Translations under genes and position numbers: made by a program
Shown: in pieces, positions 1 to 9,203 of the stretch
Layout of the letters: every line of letters begins with the position of its first letter
How positions within the stretch are numbered: position 1 is the first letter of the stretch
Notes under the pieces: model-generated
Told to the model about the DNA's origin: nothing
Seen by the model: only the letters and a program-made list of their open reading frames with translations
Databases searched by the model: none
NCBI GenBank assembly: GCA_038062615.1
Contig: JBBTWV010000002.1
Coordinates: 1-56,491, forward strand
Origin: JBBTWV01 sp038062615
GTDB lineage: Bacteria > Patescibacteriota > Gracilibacteria > UBA1369 > UM-FILTER-53-11
Direction: 5' to 3'
Length of the DNA stretch: 56,491 nucleotides

Positions 1-25
1 CCTAACACCCATCAAAGGTGTTAGG
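1..25. repeat. hairpin at window start
   Basis: A perfect 9-bp inverted repeat (arms CCTAACACC and GGTGTTAGG, 7-nt loop). It is not followed by a T-run on the plus strand, so a classical intrinsic terminator is not proven. It could end a gene lying to the left of the window or be a palindromic repeat. Confidence 0.5.
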
Positions 26-63
26 ACTGTTCCATCTGCTTTACATTACCCAGAGAATAGTAC

Positions 64-98
64 TTGACAGATATGCTAATTTATATTAGCATATCTGT
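64..98 (+). promoter_or_regulatory. promoter overlapped by a perfect 14-bp palindromic operator
   Basis: TTGACA (64-69), a 17-bp spacer and TAGCAT (87-92) form a plausible promoter. A perfect inverted repeat (arms ACAGATATGCTAAT at 67-80 and ATTAGCATATCTGT at 85-98, 4-nt centre) covers the spacer and -10. Such placement is typical of a repressor operator, though it could also fold as a hairpin. The ATG follows at 102 with no Shine-Dalgarno, so the transcript would be leaderless or nearly so. Confidence 0.65.
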
Positions 99-101
99 CT
101 T

Positions 102-1037
102 ATGCAAAATCTAGCATTACAACCAGGAGCAACAGTGGTTGAGCTCGATCCAGCTCTCTTTGCCGGAGTGGATGGCGATCGAGATAATTTTGATCTTGGT
201 GATTTTGGAGGGCAAGGAGATGATACCGGCGTGGTATTCGACTTACATTCTCCTGGAGAACACGAAGGAACGCCTCTGGTGGCCCATGATCTTGAAACAA
301 TTTTATCGGTATCTCAAATTTTGGATGGAATTAACGCAAGTCTTAATGAGCACCAAGAAGCCCTTCAGGGTGCTTATGCTCAAATGGGTGATGAACTTGG
401 AGTAAAAAGAGCTGAAGTTTTTGCAACTCAGCAATTGTCCGCGCTTCATACTGCCCTTTTGGACTTAAGAAGTTTTGTGCATAAGCTTATACAGGCGGCT
501 CAAGGAAGTCCGCAAGACTTAAGGCCTGGTTCGGCCATGGAATCTCTGGCGCATTTTCAATGTGAGGCCATGAAAATGTCTATTTTCTTAGGTAATAATG
601 GTGCCTCCATTCATCAAGAAGTTTTTAATCTTCCGGAACGTCTACTAAGGGCCGCGCATGAAACGGCTCAGTTACTGAGTGCAGAAAGGGATAATAATAT
701 AGTCATTAATGCGCGACAAGAATTTATTTTCTTTTTGCGGAATACATTCCAGCAATTGAGCAAAGTGGCACTTGCTATAGCGGAAGAACCCCGTATGACG
801 GGAGAAAAAGCCATAAGCATCAACCGCCAATGCGGTATTTTTGCTATGGCGATTATTGATATTTTGGGTGCCTCTCAACTCAGAGGACACGTAAACTTCA
901 TCCCCGAAGCTCATGTAGTCAATCTTAGAGTTGCCGCGGAAAATTTGTTACCGGAAACAAGGCCATGCCTTGAAATGGCAACCATCCTTGGAAAGATAGA
1001 AGCGGTTCAGCGTGCCATCCAAGTTGCCGTTTTCTAA
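102..1037 (+). CDS. unknown alpha-helical protein behind a palindromic operator
   Basis: A 311-residue soluble protein that I do not recognise. It has no signal peptide and no membrane segment. The first 50 residues are acidic and low in structure (DGDRDNFDLGDFGG region); the rest looks almost entirely helical. The start is fixed by the promoter/operator 3 nt upstream. It converges with the exonuclease gene and their 3' ends overlap by 4 bp. In layout (strong promoter, no leader, long helical soluble product) it resembles the unknown genes at 15956, 21073 and 49698, although I see no clear sequence identity with them. The palindromic operator suggests tight control. Function unknown. Confidence 0.75.
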   Translation: MQNLALQPGATVVELDPALFAGVDGDRDNFDLGDFGGQGDDTGVVFDLHSPGEHEGTPLVAHDLETILSVSQILDGINASLNEHQEALQGAYAQMGDELGVKRAEVFATQQLSALHTALLDLRSFVHKLIQAAQGSPQDLRPGSAMESLAHFQCEAMKMSIFLGNNGASIHQEVFNLPERLLRAAHETAQLLSAERDNNIVINARQEFIFFLRNTFQQLSKVALAIAEEPRMTGEKAISINRQCGIFAMAIIDILGASQLRGHVNFIPEAHVVNLRVAAENLLPETRPCLEMATILGKIEAVQRAIQVAVF

Positions 1038-3349
1038 ATAAAGAATCTACCATACGTCCTGTTTTTCAGCCGGCTGTCTAAAAGGTAGCAGGTTTTTGGT
1101 GTGGAGCTACTGCCCAGTTCTGCTAGGATTTCACGGAACTTGGTGACGGCGCGGGGGAGCGTGTACTGCTCAAAGCCGTTATCAAAAAACTTACTGCGAG
1201 CGCTTAAAATGGGATCATCAGGCGGATCAAAGGGGATTTTTTGAAACACGATCACCTCGAGTTGGTCTTCCACCTCAGGCAGGTGCGGCAGAATTTGGTT
1301 GGTGCTGAGGAGGATGGAGTTTGCCGGATCTTCACAAAAGAGTGCCAAAGATTTTCCCATACCGCCGGATGGACCAATTCCGAGGAGTCGCACATCCAGT
1401 TTTTTCATTTTTGGCGAGAGTGCTTGATACACGGCCTCTACGGCTTTTTTGGAGCTCATAAGGAACAAACTTTTGCCGCGTTTCTGTTCGATAATTTCTA
1501 GAAAAAGTTTAATACAGCGCTTAAAATAGCCCTCGCTGTAGGGGTCCGGAAAATCCTTGGGGATGTGGGTTTGAAGGTTAGACGAGTCCGGCGCTGGCGT
1601 TTCTTTGATTTCTTTCCACGATGAATCAAGCTCTAGAATTTCGCGTATGAGGGCAAAACTTCCGTCGCCGCTTAAGGCAGGACTTTGCAGGACGATATTT
1701 TTAAAGGGCGCTGCGCACTGGTTCCATAATTTTCCAAGAGAAATGGGCGCCGCAGAAAGAGATACTTCATTGGCCCAAGAACTTACCCACTGCACGATAT
1801 TTTCTTGTGGAACGATGGCCGCCAGCAGTTCGTCTTTTTTAGGATGATTGGGGAAATTGGCGAGCGCATCTTGCACGCGTTGCCACGGCACTTCTCGGCG
1901 TGCGGCTTCCGTCAAAAGGGCGTTACCACGGAACCCGCCGCTGTCCACGGAAGAAAAATGCTCGTGAAAAATTCCTAAGAGTCCAAAAAAGAGGGAAGCG
2001 CGATCTCCAAAAATTGGCCGCAAGTCGCTTTCGGTAAAGCGTTTTTTGAGAGCGAAGGTGAGATTGTCTTCAAGCCGGCCGGCGTCTAAAACAATGAGCG
2101 AACGTGGTGTTGGCTCTGTCAGTTTCTCTGCTATTAGGCGTGCCAATCCAAAATGGTGGATGAGAATAATATCTTTGGAGCTGGAATCTTGCAGGGATTT
2201 TTTTACAAAATCGCCCGTGCCTTCGTGGTCCGCAAGCGCATCAAATTTCCCGTATTCCTCGCGCTCTAATGTCAGTTCACTGCGGTCACCCGTAGCGGTT
2301 TCGTCTTTCCAAAGCAGCAGTTTGAGGAGGAATGGAACATCTTCAGCTGGGATTTTCTTGGCGGCCAGCGCTTGTTCTAATTTTTCTGATGAAAGGTAGA
2401 ATTGAGATTCTTTGATCTCACCGATAGAAAGTCCTGCCGCCTGCCTGCCGGTAGGCATGGCCTTTGCCTGCTCCATAATTTGGGTACGCGTGCGCGGCGA
2501 ACTATAAGCAATAATAAGCGGATGATTTTTGAGTTCAGAAAAGGGGATTTGAGACGAGGATTCGAGGAGGATTTTTTCATTATTGAGGAAATTTTTTGTA
2601 ACTTCCTGCGGCCAATAAGGTTTCGCGCAGGCAAGTCCGGTGTGCCCACTCGGGGGCACGGCGTCCTTTGTCCCAGCGGCCAAAGGCGCCTGTGCCTCGG
2701 CTTTGCCAGTCCGCTTCGGCGGACACCATGCTGTCAAAGCCTGCGGCGCTCCCCCTCGGAGCACACACGGACTTGCCTGCGCTTCAAATACCTGTTTCCC
2801 AGCCCAATCACTTTTCGCCAAAATTACTTCCACTTCTTTCCACATTTTTTCCGGAATCTCGCCAATTTTCCCCAGCAAAAATTCAAAAAATTCTACGGTG
2901 GTTTCTGTATCTGCCATGGCACGATGCGAAGGCCTTACTTCCAGCCCGTGCTTTTTCATTAAAACTTCCAGTGCGTACGAGGCTTCTTTCCGCAGCAAAA
3001 TCCGCGCTAAAGAAACGGTGTCAATTTGCGCATTGGGTAAATCAAAATGGCCTCCTCTCAAAAATCCGATATCAAAGGCAATGTTGTGCCCAATAATCGG
3101 CAAATCGCCCATAAATGTCGCAAATTTTTCTTTCACCTCGCTCACCTTTGGCGCGTCCTTCACCATCTCATCGTCAATTCCTGTTAAAAGCTCAACCTCC
3201 TGCGGAATAAGCACCGGTGGCCTTACCAAGCTCTCCAGCCGATCAAGAATTTTCCCGTCCTTCCAAATAAGACAGGCGATTTCCAGGAGGTGATCACGAC
3301 TGGCGTCCAAGCCCGTAGTTTCTGTATCGAGAAATATAAATGGCCCCAT
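1034..3349 (-). CDS. DEDDh 3'-5' exonuclease fused to a degenerate DinG-like helicase
   Basis: 771 residues. Residues 1-165 are a DnaQ-type exonuclease: FLDTETTGLD holds the first Asp/Glu pair, IGHNIAFDIGFL the second Asp, and SHRAMADTE the final His/Asp. The rest resembles DinG/XPD helicases in outline only. I find no Walker A motif; the DEAH position looks degenerate (VLDAGRLED near residue 420); and the C-terminal end (LPRAVTKFREILAELG...LLDSRLKNRTYG) matches the DinG tail without the arginine-rich motif VI. An intact exonuclease with a dead helicase is therefore likely. Residues about 187-245 and 296-305 look like palindromic-repeat insertions (GC-rich, hairpins, MPTGRQAAG). Role by inference: DNA repair or processing. 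Confidence 0.8.
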   Translation of the reverse strand: MGPFIFLDTETTGLDASRDHLLEIACLIWKDGKILDRLESLVRPPVLIPQEVELLTGIDDEMVKDAPKVSEVKEKFATFMGDLPIIGHNIAFDIGFLRGGHFDLPNAQIDTVSLARILLRKEASYALEVLMKKHGLEVRPSHRAMADTETTVEFFEFLLGKIGEIPEKMWKEVEVILAKSDWAGKQVFEAQASPCVLRGGAPQALTAWCPPKRTGKAEAQAPLAAGTKDAVPPSGHTGLACAKPYWPQEVTKNFLNNEKILLESSSQIPFSELKNHPLIIAYSSPRTRTQIMEQAKAMPTGRQAAGLSIGEIKESQFYLSSEKLEQALAAKKIPAEDVPFLLKLLLWKDETATGDRSELTLEREEYGKFDALADHEGTGDFVKKSLQDSSSKDIILIHHFGLARLIAEKLTEPTPRSLIVLDAGRLEDNLTFALKKRFTESDLRPIFGDRASLFFGLLGIFHEHFSSVDSGGFRGNALLTEAARREVPWQRVQDALANFPNHPKKDELLAAIVPQENIVQWVSSWANEVSLSAAPISLGKLWNQCAAPFKNIVLQSPALSGDGSFALIREILELDSSWKEIKETPAPDSSNLQTHIPKDFPDPYSEGYFKRCIKLFLEIIEQKRGKSLFLMSSKKAVEAVYQALSPKMKKLDVRLLGIGPSGGMGKSLALFCEDPANSILLSTNQILPHLPEVEDQLEVIVFQKIPFDPPDDPILSARSKFFDNGFEQYTLPRAVTKFREILAELGSSSTPKTCYLLDSRLKNRTYGRFFI
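2441..2458. repeat. short GC-rich palindromic repeat inside the exonuclease ORF
   Basis: The 15-mer TGCCTGCCGGTAGGC occurs here and again at 41417-41431 inside rpsE. In both genes it stays in frame and encodes a Pro-x-Gly-Lys/Arg type peptide in a disordered stretch. It is a small dispersed element tolerated in coding DNA. Confidence 0.6.
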
Positions 3350-3353
3350 AGAC

Positions 3354-3381
3354 GAGAATCAAGAAGCAGGAATCAAGAAGC
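3354..3381. repeat. GAATCAAGAAGC-type microrepeat
   Basis: Two tandem units of GAATCAAGAAGC(AG) just upstream of the exonuclease start. The same motif, with GAGTCAAGAATCAGG units, lies at 41504-41537 between rplR and rpsE. It is non-coding; function unknown. Confidence 0.55.
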
Positions 3382-3432
3382 AAAAATGCTTTCCCCCTCA
3401 GCATTATTCATGTAGAGTGAGGATACCTTTTT

Positions 3433-4959
3433 ATGCAAAAAATACCTAAACGACTTGTTTTACCACTCGTAGTACTTTTCATTTTGGCTTTTGGGTCACT
3501 GCCAATTTTGGCCCAGCTGACGGGCTTTATTGATGTTACGGCGGATCATCCCGATTATTCCGCCATCAGCTATTTGCGTGCACGAGGCATTATTAGCGGC
3601 TACGGCGATGGATCATTTAGACCTTCCGGCCAAATTAATCGTGCTGAATTTATAGCCATTGTGGTAAAAGCAAAAAGCGTAAACACAAATACAGGAACCT
3701 ATAAAAATTGTTTTCAAGATGTGAAACAGGAATGGTTTGCCGATGAAGTTTGCTATGCCAAAGCAAAAGGATGGGTCGTCGGCTATGGAAAAGTATTTTA
3801 TCCAGCACTGCCCGTATCGTATGCACAGGCAGCTGCCATCGCGGCCAAAGCTTTTGGTGGCAACGCTCTCAATATTAATAGAGGACAAGCCGCCCAACTG
3901 ATTTACGAAAACATGCCGAAGACAAATCTTCCTGTGCCACCTGCTGCCTATGTTCCTCCGCCCACACCGCCGGCTCCGGCACCAGTTCCGCCAGTTGTGG
4001 TTGTTCCTCCGCCACCACCTCCGGCTCCACCACCACCAGCTCCTGTCACTACATCGGGAGGTTTTCCTGCTCACGTTTTTGCACCGTACGTAGATGTTTT
4101 GCTTGGCGATTTTGATCAATTTAAATTAGCTCAAAATTCAGACAATATCGGTAAATATATGACATTGGCCTTCATTGTGAGCCGAGGTTGTGAAGCGCAC
4201 TGGGGTGGCATTCTCCCATTGAGCGCGGATACTCCACTTTATAATGATATTGCCGCCTTGCGTGCCAAAGGTGGAGACGTGATTATTTCTTTTGGTGGAG
4301 CCAATGGTATTGAACTCGCCCAAGCCTGCAGCACCGATGATGCACTGCTTGCTCAGTATCAAGCCGTGGTCACAAGGTACGCTCTCAAACGAATTGATTT
4401 TGATATTGAAGGTGCCGCCGTGGCAGATCCCACTTCTCGCGAACGCCGAAATCGCGTTTTAGTGAGACTTAAAGCCGCTAATCCGGGTCTCCAAATTCAA
4501 TACACCTTACCGGTTTTGCCAACGGGTCTTACTAACGGCGTAGCGCTTTTACAAGATGCCGCGGCCAAAGGTTTCGTTCCAGATATCGTGAATATTATGG
4601 CGATGGATTACGGAACCTACTTCTCTAACGACATGGGCAAAAACGCCACGGATGCTATTACCGCCACAGTGGCTCAGCTCAAAACTATTTTTACCGGCAA
4701 GACGGATGCTCAACTCAAAGCCATGGTTGGCGTGACACCGATGATCGGCGCCAATGATGTGGCTCCGGAAGTCTTTACTCTAGCGGATGCCACCACGCTC
4801 CTCAACTTTGCCAATCAAAATGGAACGGCCTTTATTGCTATGTGGTCCGCCAATCGCGATAAACAGTGTACGCAGTCTTGGGATGCGCTCTACTTGTGCA
4901 CCAAGATAACTCAGCAGCCATTTGATTTCGCCAAGGTCTTTAAGGCCTTTACGCAGTAG
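3433..4959 (+). CDS. SLH-domain protein with GH18 chitinase-like domain
   Basis: 508 residues, secreted. An N-terminal signal peptide (about residues 1-28) is followed by SLH domains (about 30-75 with YGDGSFRPSGQINRAEF, 90-140, and a partial third), a proline-rich linker (about 165-210), then a C-terminal GH18-like barrel. The GH18 catalytic signature DxDxE is present as D322-F-D-I-E326, with E326 as the expected proton donor; the first Asp of the usual DxxDxDxE is a Lys here. VIISFGGANG and MAMDYGTYF fit the barrel strands of bacterial chitinases. SLH domains normally tether proteins to the cell surface. A TGAGG Shine-Dalgarno lies about 10 nt before the ATG. Activity on chitin, or on peptidoglycan-like glycans, is inferred. 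Confidence 0.85.
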   Translation: MQKIPKRLVLPLVVLFILAFGSLPILAQLTGFIDVTADHPDYSAISYLRARGIISGYGDGSFRPSGQINRAEFIAIVVKAKSVNTNTGTYKNCFQDVKQEWFADEVCYAKAKGWVVGYGKVFYPALPVSYAQAAAIAAKAFGGNALNINRGQAAQLIYENMPKTNLPVPPAAYVPPPTPPAPAPVPPVVVVPPPPPPAPPPPAPVTTSGGFPAHVFAPYVDVLLGDFDQFKLAQNSDNIGKYMTLAFIVSRGCEAHWGGILPLSADTPLYNDIAALRAKGGDVIISFGGANGIELAQACSTDDALLAQYQAVVTRYALKRIDFDIEGAAVADPTSRERRNRVLVRLKAANPGLQIQYTLPVLPTGLTNGVALLQDAAAKGFVPDIVNIMAMDYGTYFSNDMGKNATDAITATVAQLKTIFTGKTDAQLKAMVGVTPMIGANDVAPEVFTLADATTLLNFANQNGTAFIAMWSANRDKQCTQSWDALYLCTKITQQPFDFAKVFKAFTQ

Positions 4960-4976
4960 GACGTATATGGTATAAT
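4948..4976 (+). promoter_or_regulatory. promoter of the 4984 gene, leaderless type
   Basis: TTTACG (4948-4953), 17 bp, TATAAT (4971-4976), then 7 nt to the ATG. The expected transcription start falls on or next to the A of the start codon, and no Shine-Dalgarno is present. Confidence 0.65.
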
Positions 4977-4983
4977 ATATAAA

Positions 4984-5772
4984 ATGAAAATAAACAAAAA
5001 AATACTCATTCCGTTTTTTGCCGCCATACTTTTGGTCGCCTTTCTTGGCCGTTCCACGCTGTATAAAGGTTTTTTAAAAATCAATAATTTTGTAGAAATT
5101 CCAAAACTCCAGTACGGAACTCCTACTGTTCCTGAGAAAATCCCAGATCAGAATAAGAAACAACTGCTTCTCAGGCTTTTACCTCCGGATGGAAATCAGC
5201 CTTGCCAACTACAGCAGTGGTTCGATGCCCTGCCGCTTGCCATCACGGCCGTCGGTTCTGATATCAGGATTGAATCCATTGGATATAAACCTCGGTCGCT
5301 TTTTGACCGAGATGCATCCATCCCGATTACCATATCGTTAACTTGGCTCGTTGATAAAGTGAGCCTCTTTGCCAATGGCCAAGAAATTAAACCGCCTCAA
5401 CCGCTTGGAACTCCATTCGCCCAGACCACCGATGTTTATTTTGGTTCCATTCATCGAACTATTCCTTCTGGAAAAACAGAAATATGGCGCATGAAAGCCT
5501 ATTTGAATCCAAGGTTACCATGGTATATGCCACACGATATTTACTTTAACATCACCCAGGATATGCCATTGGTACATCCTGAGTATTTCGTCGCTTTTGA
5601 TGATGAGGGAAATAAAATTCTCCCCACGAGCGCTGATTATGGCGAGTATCCCGGCGATGAAGCCATGAATGACGGCCTCTTGAATCTTTATGAGAACGGA
5701 TTACGATCCACGCCTCCGGAAAATAGGCGCGATATGGAAGTTCAGTGCCATATTCCCTTTGCGAATAATTAA
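4984..5772 (+). CDS. membrane-anchored extracytoplasmic protein, unknown
   Basis: 262 residues. A Lys-rich start followed by a hydrophobic segment (about residues 7-23) forms a signal anchor. The remainder is a beta-rich extracytoplasmic part with many prolines and two Cys (about 78 and 256) that could pair. I do not recognise a family. It follows the SLH-GH18 gene by 24 bp but has its own promoter, so it may be independently expressed. It converges with the metallophosphoesterase gene. Confidence 0.75.
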   Translation: MKINKKILIPFFAAILLVAFLGRSTLYKGFLKINNFVEIPKLQYGTPTVPEKIPDQNKKQLLLRLLPPDGNQPCQLQQWFDALPLAITAVGSDIRIESIGYKPRSLFDRDASIPITISLTWLVDKVSLFANGQEIKPPQPLGTPFAQTTDVYFGSIHRTIPSGKTEIWRMKAYLNPRLPWYMPHDIYFNITQDMPLVHPEYFVAFDDEGNKILPTSADYGEYPGDEAMNDGLLNLYENGLRSTPPENRRDMEVQCHIPFANN

Positions 5773-5782
5773 GCTCCCGCTC

Positions 5783-6730
5783 CTAGAACTTTACCTCTAA
5801 AAGCGCCACTTCTGGTGGCACCAAGAGCCTGGCTCGCGGCCCCATCTCTCCAGCGCCGCTGGTAATAAAGAGCTGCGTTTTTCCAAATGCAAAAAGTCCG
5901 CGGTCGTATTTTCTACCTAACTCATCGGGAATTGGTGGCACTGATCCAAGAAATGGCAGACGAATCTGCCCGCCATGCGTGTGTCCCGCTAGCACCAAAT
6001 CAATCTCTTCGCTTTGCGCCTGGATGACAAGATCCGGATTGTGAGTTACCAAGATGCTGGGGTGTGGAATTTTATTTAAATGAAAAGACTCCAATGCTTG
6101 TTCAATGTTGGCTCGTTTTGTCCAAAGTTCATCCGTTCCAAGCAAGAAAATATCCTTACTGCCTTTGTGAATTTTTACGCCTTCATTGATGAGGATTTTA
6201 ATTCCCATGGAAGTGAGCGTACTTCTCACGGTGCTGGCTCGTACATCTGCCGGTGCGCCAGTTACAACCTCGTGATCCCCATAATCATGATTTCCCATGA
6301 TCGCAAAAACTCCATACGGCGCCTGGAGTTTTTTGAGTGGCGCTAAATATTCCGTTTGATTCTGATTATCATAAACAAAATCACCGGCCAGTAAAATAAT
6401 ATCCGGCTTCAGCGAAAGCGTTTTGGCCACGACCTTCTCAATGTAGTCCGCTTTTTTATAAGGGCCAACGTGCAAATCGGAGATCAATGCCACGCTTAAT
6501 GTCTCCGTCGGAGCTGAGCCCAGTTTAATTTCTTCTCTGGCAACCAAAAGCAGACGCGGTTCAATAAAACTTCCATAAAAAATCACGAGCCACGCCAAGA
6601 GAGCAAGCACCAGCCAGCCTTTATAAAACCACAACCTTTGCCAGCCATCCCAGAACTGCAGGGCCACCAACATGCCAACCCCATCGGCTGTTAAAAACGC
6701 GATGATGAGGGCGTCAAATAAATAATTCAT
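5783..6730 (-). CDS. membrane metallophosphoesterase (YkuE/YaeI type)
   Basis: 315 residues. Two N-terminal hydrophobic segments (about 5-25 and 40-55) anchor a calcineurin-like phosphoesterase domain. Metal-binding motifs in order: ISDLHVG (about 83), LAGDFVYD, MGNHDYGDHE, VTHNP and AGHTHGGQ (about 248). The family hydrolyses phosphoesters or pyrophosphates of membrane-associated substrates using two metals; the substrate here is unknown. Its ATG overlaps the stop of the upstream SLH protein gene (ATGA), indicating translational coupling. Confidence 0.88.
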   Translation of the reverse strand: MNYLFDALIIAFLTADGVGMLVALQFWDGWQRLWFYKGWLVLALLAWLVIFYGSFIEPRLLLVAREEIKLGSAPTETLSVALISDLHVGPYKKADYIEKVVAKTLSLKPDIILLAGDFVYDNQNQTEYLAPLKKLQAPYGVFAIMGNHDYGDHEVVTGAPADVRASTVRSTLTSMGIKILINEGVKIHKGSKDIFLLGTDELWTKRANIEQALESFHLNKIPHPSILVTHNPDLVIQAQSEEIDLVLAGHTHGGQIRLPFLGSVPPIPDELGRKYDRGLFAFGKTQLFITSGAGEMGPRARLLVPPEVALLEVKF

Positions 6731-9153
6731 GGAAGACGCAGAAGGTCACTGCCGCCGGGAAGCAATTTTTCAGAAAAATCGCCAAGCGATGTTGTCCCCT
6801 CAGCCTCTAAATCAACATCTTTTTCTATGGATCTTAGAATCATCACCGCTGCTTCACCGCGTGTCAGTTTATCGTTAGGATTAAAGGTGTTGGAGGTTTT
6901 TCCCTTCGTGATGCCATTATTGTAGCCATTGGCAACCGCGGCGCAGAACCAATCTTTTTCTGAAACATCATCAAATGGAACGTCGGCGCAGGAGGCTTCT
7001 TTGCGAGTTTGAGAAAGCGCTTTGGAGGCTTTATTTAAAATGGTTAAGGCTTCTGCGCGGGTAATTTGATCACCCGGACGGAAGATAACTTCACCGGTGT
7101 TTTTATCCACGCTTCCGGAGACAAACCCTGCGGCGTAGGCTTTGGCAACCGGTGAGTAGTACCATGCACCCTCTTGTACATCCACAAAAGGTACAGTTTT
7201 TGCCCCAAATTCAATGTCTACACCCAAATAACTGGAAGTATTTTTTTCAAAAGCCTTCACTACCATAGTGGTAAACTCCGCACGATTCACCAAGTTGCCC
7301 GGACGGAAGGTTCCATCGTCATAACCCTTAATGGCACCGCGCTGGTAGAGGAGAGAAGCTTCATCCGTATAGTAAGACCCTTCATCAACATCTTTAAAGA
7401 GTTGGCCTTTGCCCTTAGGGTTAGAGCCTTTTTGCAATTCCACTAAATCCGAAACGCCGTCTTTATCGCTATCGCCAACATTCACCGGCGTATGATAGAG
7501 GTATTCTTCATCGTAATCACTCACGTTATCATCATCGGTATCCTGTGATTTAAGGTTTTCAAGCAGGTCATCGTAACTTACATGTTTGGCATCATCTATT
7601 TTTACCGTTCCTTCCAGCATGGCTTCGGCTTGGCCGGCGCGTGCAACCAATAAAATGTCCTTCACGCCGTATATTTTTTCCAAAACGGAATAATAACCCT
7701 GATAAAAAGAAAGATCAGGGGCGTGCTGCGGGTCTTTTTGCTTTATCCAGTCGGTAAAATCGTCTACCAGCTTCCAGACGTTGCGCACATTCAAATAGAA
7801 AATCCCCGCGCTCTCTTTGGCTTCAACCGTAAAAGGCATACCCGTTCGCGCAGAAGCATTTTCGATATTTGGGTAGTTGGAGACAATCAGCATGCCGTCG
7901 GAAGTCACACCAAAGGCGAGGGTGATTTTGGCAAACGGCGGACCATCATAATTTTCCGTAACGGTTGGGTCAATTTTAATTTTGGTGATATCGCCTTCGG
8001 AGGTAATAGTAACCCACTCGCCGGAAATATTCTCTTTGGCCAGTTCGGCAAATTTGGCAACCTGTTTTTTGGCGGCCTCCCGGTTATTGTTCACGTTCGC
8101 CATGAAAGTGAAGTAGGGGAGAGGTGATTTTGAATCCGACTGCAGAGCAAAAGCCGATTCTTCATCCAGTAAGTCAAAAATTTCATCCAGATTTATTCCC
8201 GTTTCTTTTTTAAGCTCTGCAAAAATATCTAAATCACTCATGCCGGGAAAGCTTTCTTGTAACTGTTGACTCAACTGCTTGGATTGCGCGCGGTTGGCCT
8301 TGTAATTAAACGACTCGGCATAAGCGATAGGACTGGCATTCGGGAATTTTTTGTAAAGATTGGGCGTGAAACCTCCGCCAGGGTTAAACGAAAATCCTTT
8401 CGTCTGCATTTTGGCCAGATTGCCCGTCAGCTTAAAATTAAACTTATAGCCATCCGCTACTTCGGCCACGCTTCCACCTTCAAACTGGAACATCTCTAAA
8501 ATATCAAAGAGAACGGCTGCGCCTGGTTCGTTGAGGGTTTCATTTTGCATAAAAGGCCGAGCGAGCTTGATGAGTGCTTCAATGTCCGCTGTAAAGCTAA
8601 AAAGCCGCGGGGAGAGGTAGGATTTTACCATATTTTGATACCCCGAATTATTGCTCAGCGATGGTGACGCCTCCGCTTTGCCGTCCACAATATCGCCTAT
8701 TTTTTGAAGTTGCTGTTCCGTCTCTGAAAAAACAAGAAAATTACCGATTTTGGTAAAAACACCCGTGGAATCCTTGTAGATGTCCAGGGAGCCATATGTA
8801 CTTTTTTCTGAACCCTGTATAAATGTATTCCACTCCTCATCGCTTAATGCAAAAGCGGCAGAGGATCCGCTATCGGATATACCCACAAAAAAGCGCTCAC
8901 CACTCAAGATTTTATCGAGTACGATTTTGTTCTGCTCAACTTCATCTTCGGTCAGCCGAGCAGAAGGATTCTCCATCTTCTCTCTCAAAAAAGGCTCAAT
9001 CGCATTCTTAAGTTTTCCCGTGAGATTAAAATCAAGCGTAAGGAACTGATCGCCTGGAATAAAATCTTCCGGCGCCGTTATGGTAAAAGATTGAAGGGTC
9101 GCGGGAAAAAGAAGAACGGCGATGGTAACAAGCGCCAAAATTTTGCGTTTCAT
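6727..9153 (-). CDS. large secreted protein with three C-terminal SLH domains
   Basis: 808 residues. Signal peptide (about 1-22), then a roughly 500-residue region resembling DUF3352-type secreted proteins (weak recognition). Next comes an Asp-rich stretch (TDDDNVSDYDEE and GDSDKDGVSDLVE, about 545-590) like calcium-binding thrombospondin type 3 repeats, then three SLH domains (about 600-655, 665-725, 730-790; for example GYDDGTFRPGNLVNRAEF). The architecture indicates a cell-surface protein attached through the SLH domains. It is translationally coupled to the phosphoesterase gene by a 4-bp overlap. The start is chosen at the first Met before the signal peptide; a TATACT box lies about 30 nt upstream. 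Confidence 0.85.
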   Translation of the reverse strand: MKRKILALVTIAVLLFPATLQSFTITAPEDFIPGDQFLTLDFNLTGKLKNAIEPFLREKMENPSARLTEDEVEQNKIVLDKILSGERFFVGISDSGSSAAFALSDEEWNTFIQGSEKSTYGSLDIYKDSTGVFTKIGNFLVFSETEQQLQKIGDIVDGKAEASPSLSNNSGYQNMVKSYLSPRLFSFTADIEALIKLARPFMQNETLNEPGAAVLFDILEMFQFEGGSVAEVADGYKFNFKLTGNLAKMQTKGFSFNPGGGFTPNLYKKFPNASPIAYAESFNYKANRAQSKQLSQQLQESFPGMSDLDIFAELKKETGINLDEIFDLLDEESAFALQSDSKSPLPYFTFMANVNNNREAAKKQVAKFAELAKENISGEWVTITSEGDITKIKIDPTVTENYDGPPFAKITLAFGVTSDGMLIVSNYPNIENASARTGMPFTVEAKESAGIFYLNVRNVWKLVDDFTDWIKQKDPQHAPDLSFYQGYYSVLEKIYGVKDILLVARAGQAEAMLEGTVKIDDAKHVSYDDLLENLKSQDTDDDNVSDYDEEYLYHTPVNVGDSDKDGVSDLVELQKGSNPKGKGQLFKDVDEGSYYTDEASLLYQRGAIKGYDDGTFRPGNLVNRAEFTTMVVKAFEKNTSSYLGVDIEFGAKTVPFVDVQEGAWYYSPVAKAYAAGFVSGSVDKNTGEVIFRPGDQITRAEALTILNKASKALSQTRKEASCADVPFDDVSEKDWFCAAVANGYNNGITKGKTSNTFNPNDKLTRGEAAVMILRSIEKDVDLEAEGTTSLGDFSEKLLPGGSDLLRLP

Positions 9154-9203
9154 AAAAGGGGAGCTTAAAGGCTAAACAGGGCCAAGTATACCACGAACAG
9201 GCC

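Noticed and set aside
1..25. Intrinsic terminator
   Set aside because: The stem is good, but no T-run follows on the plus strand and the upstream gene is not visible, so it is listed only as a hairpin.
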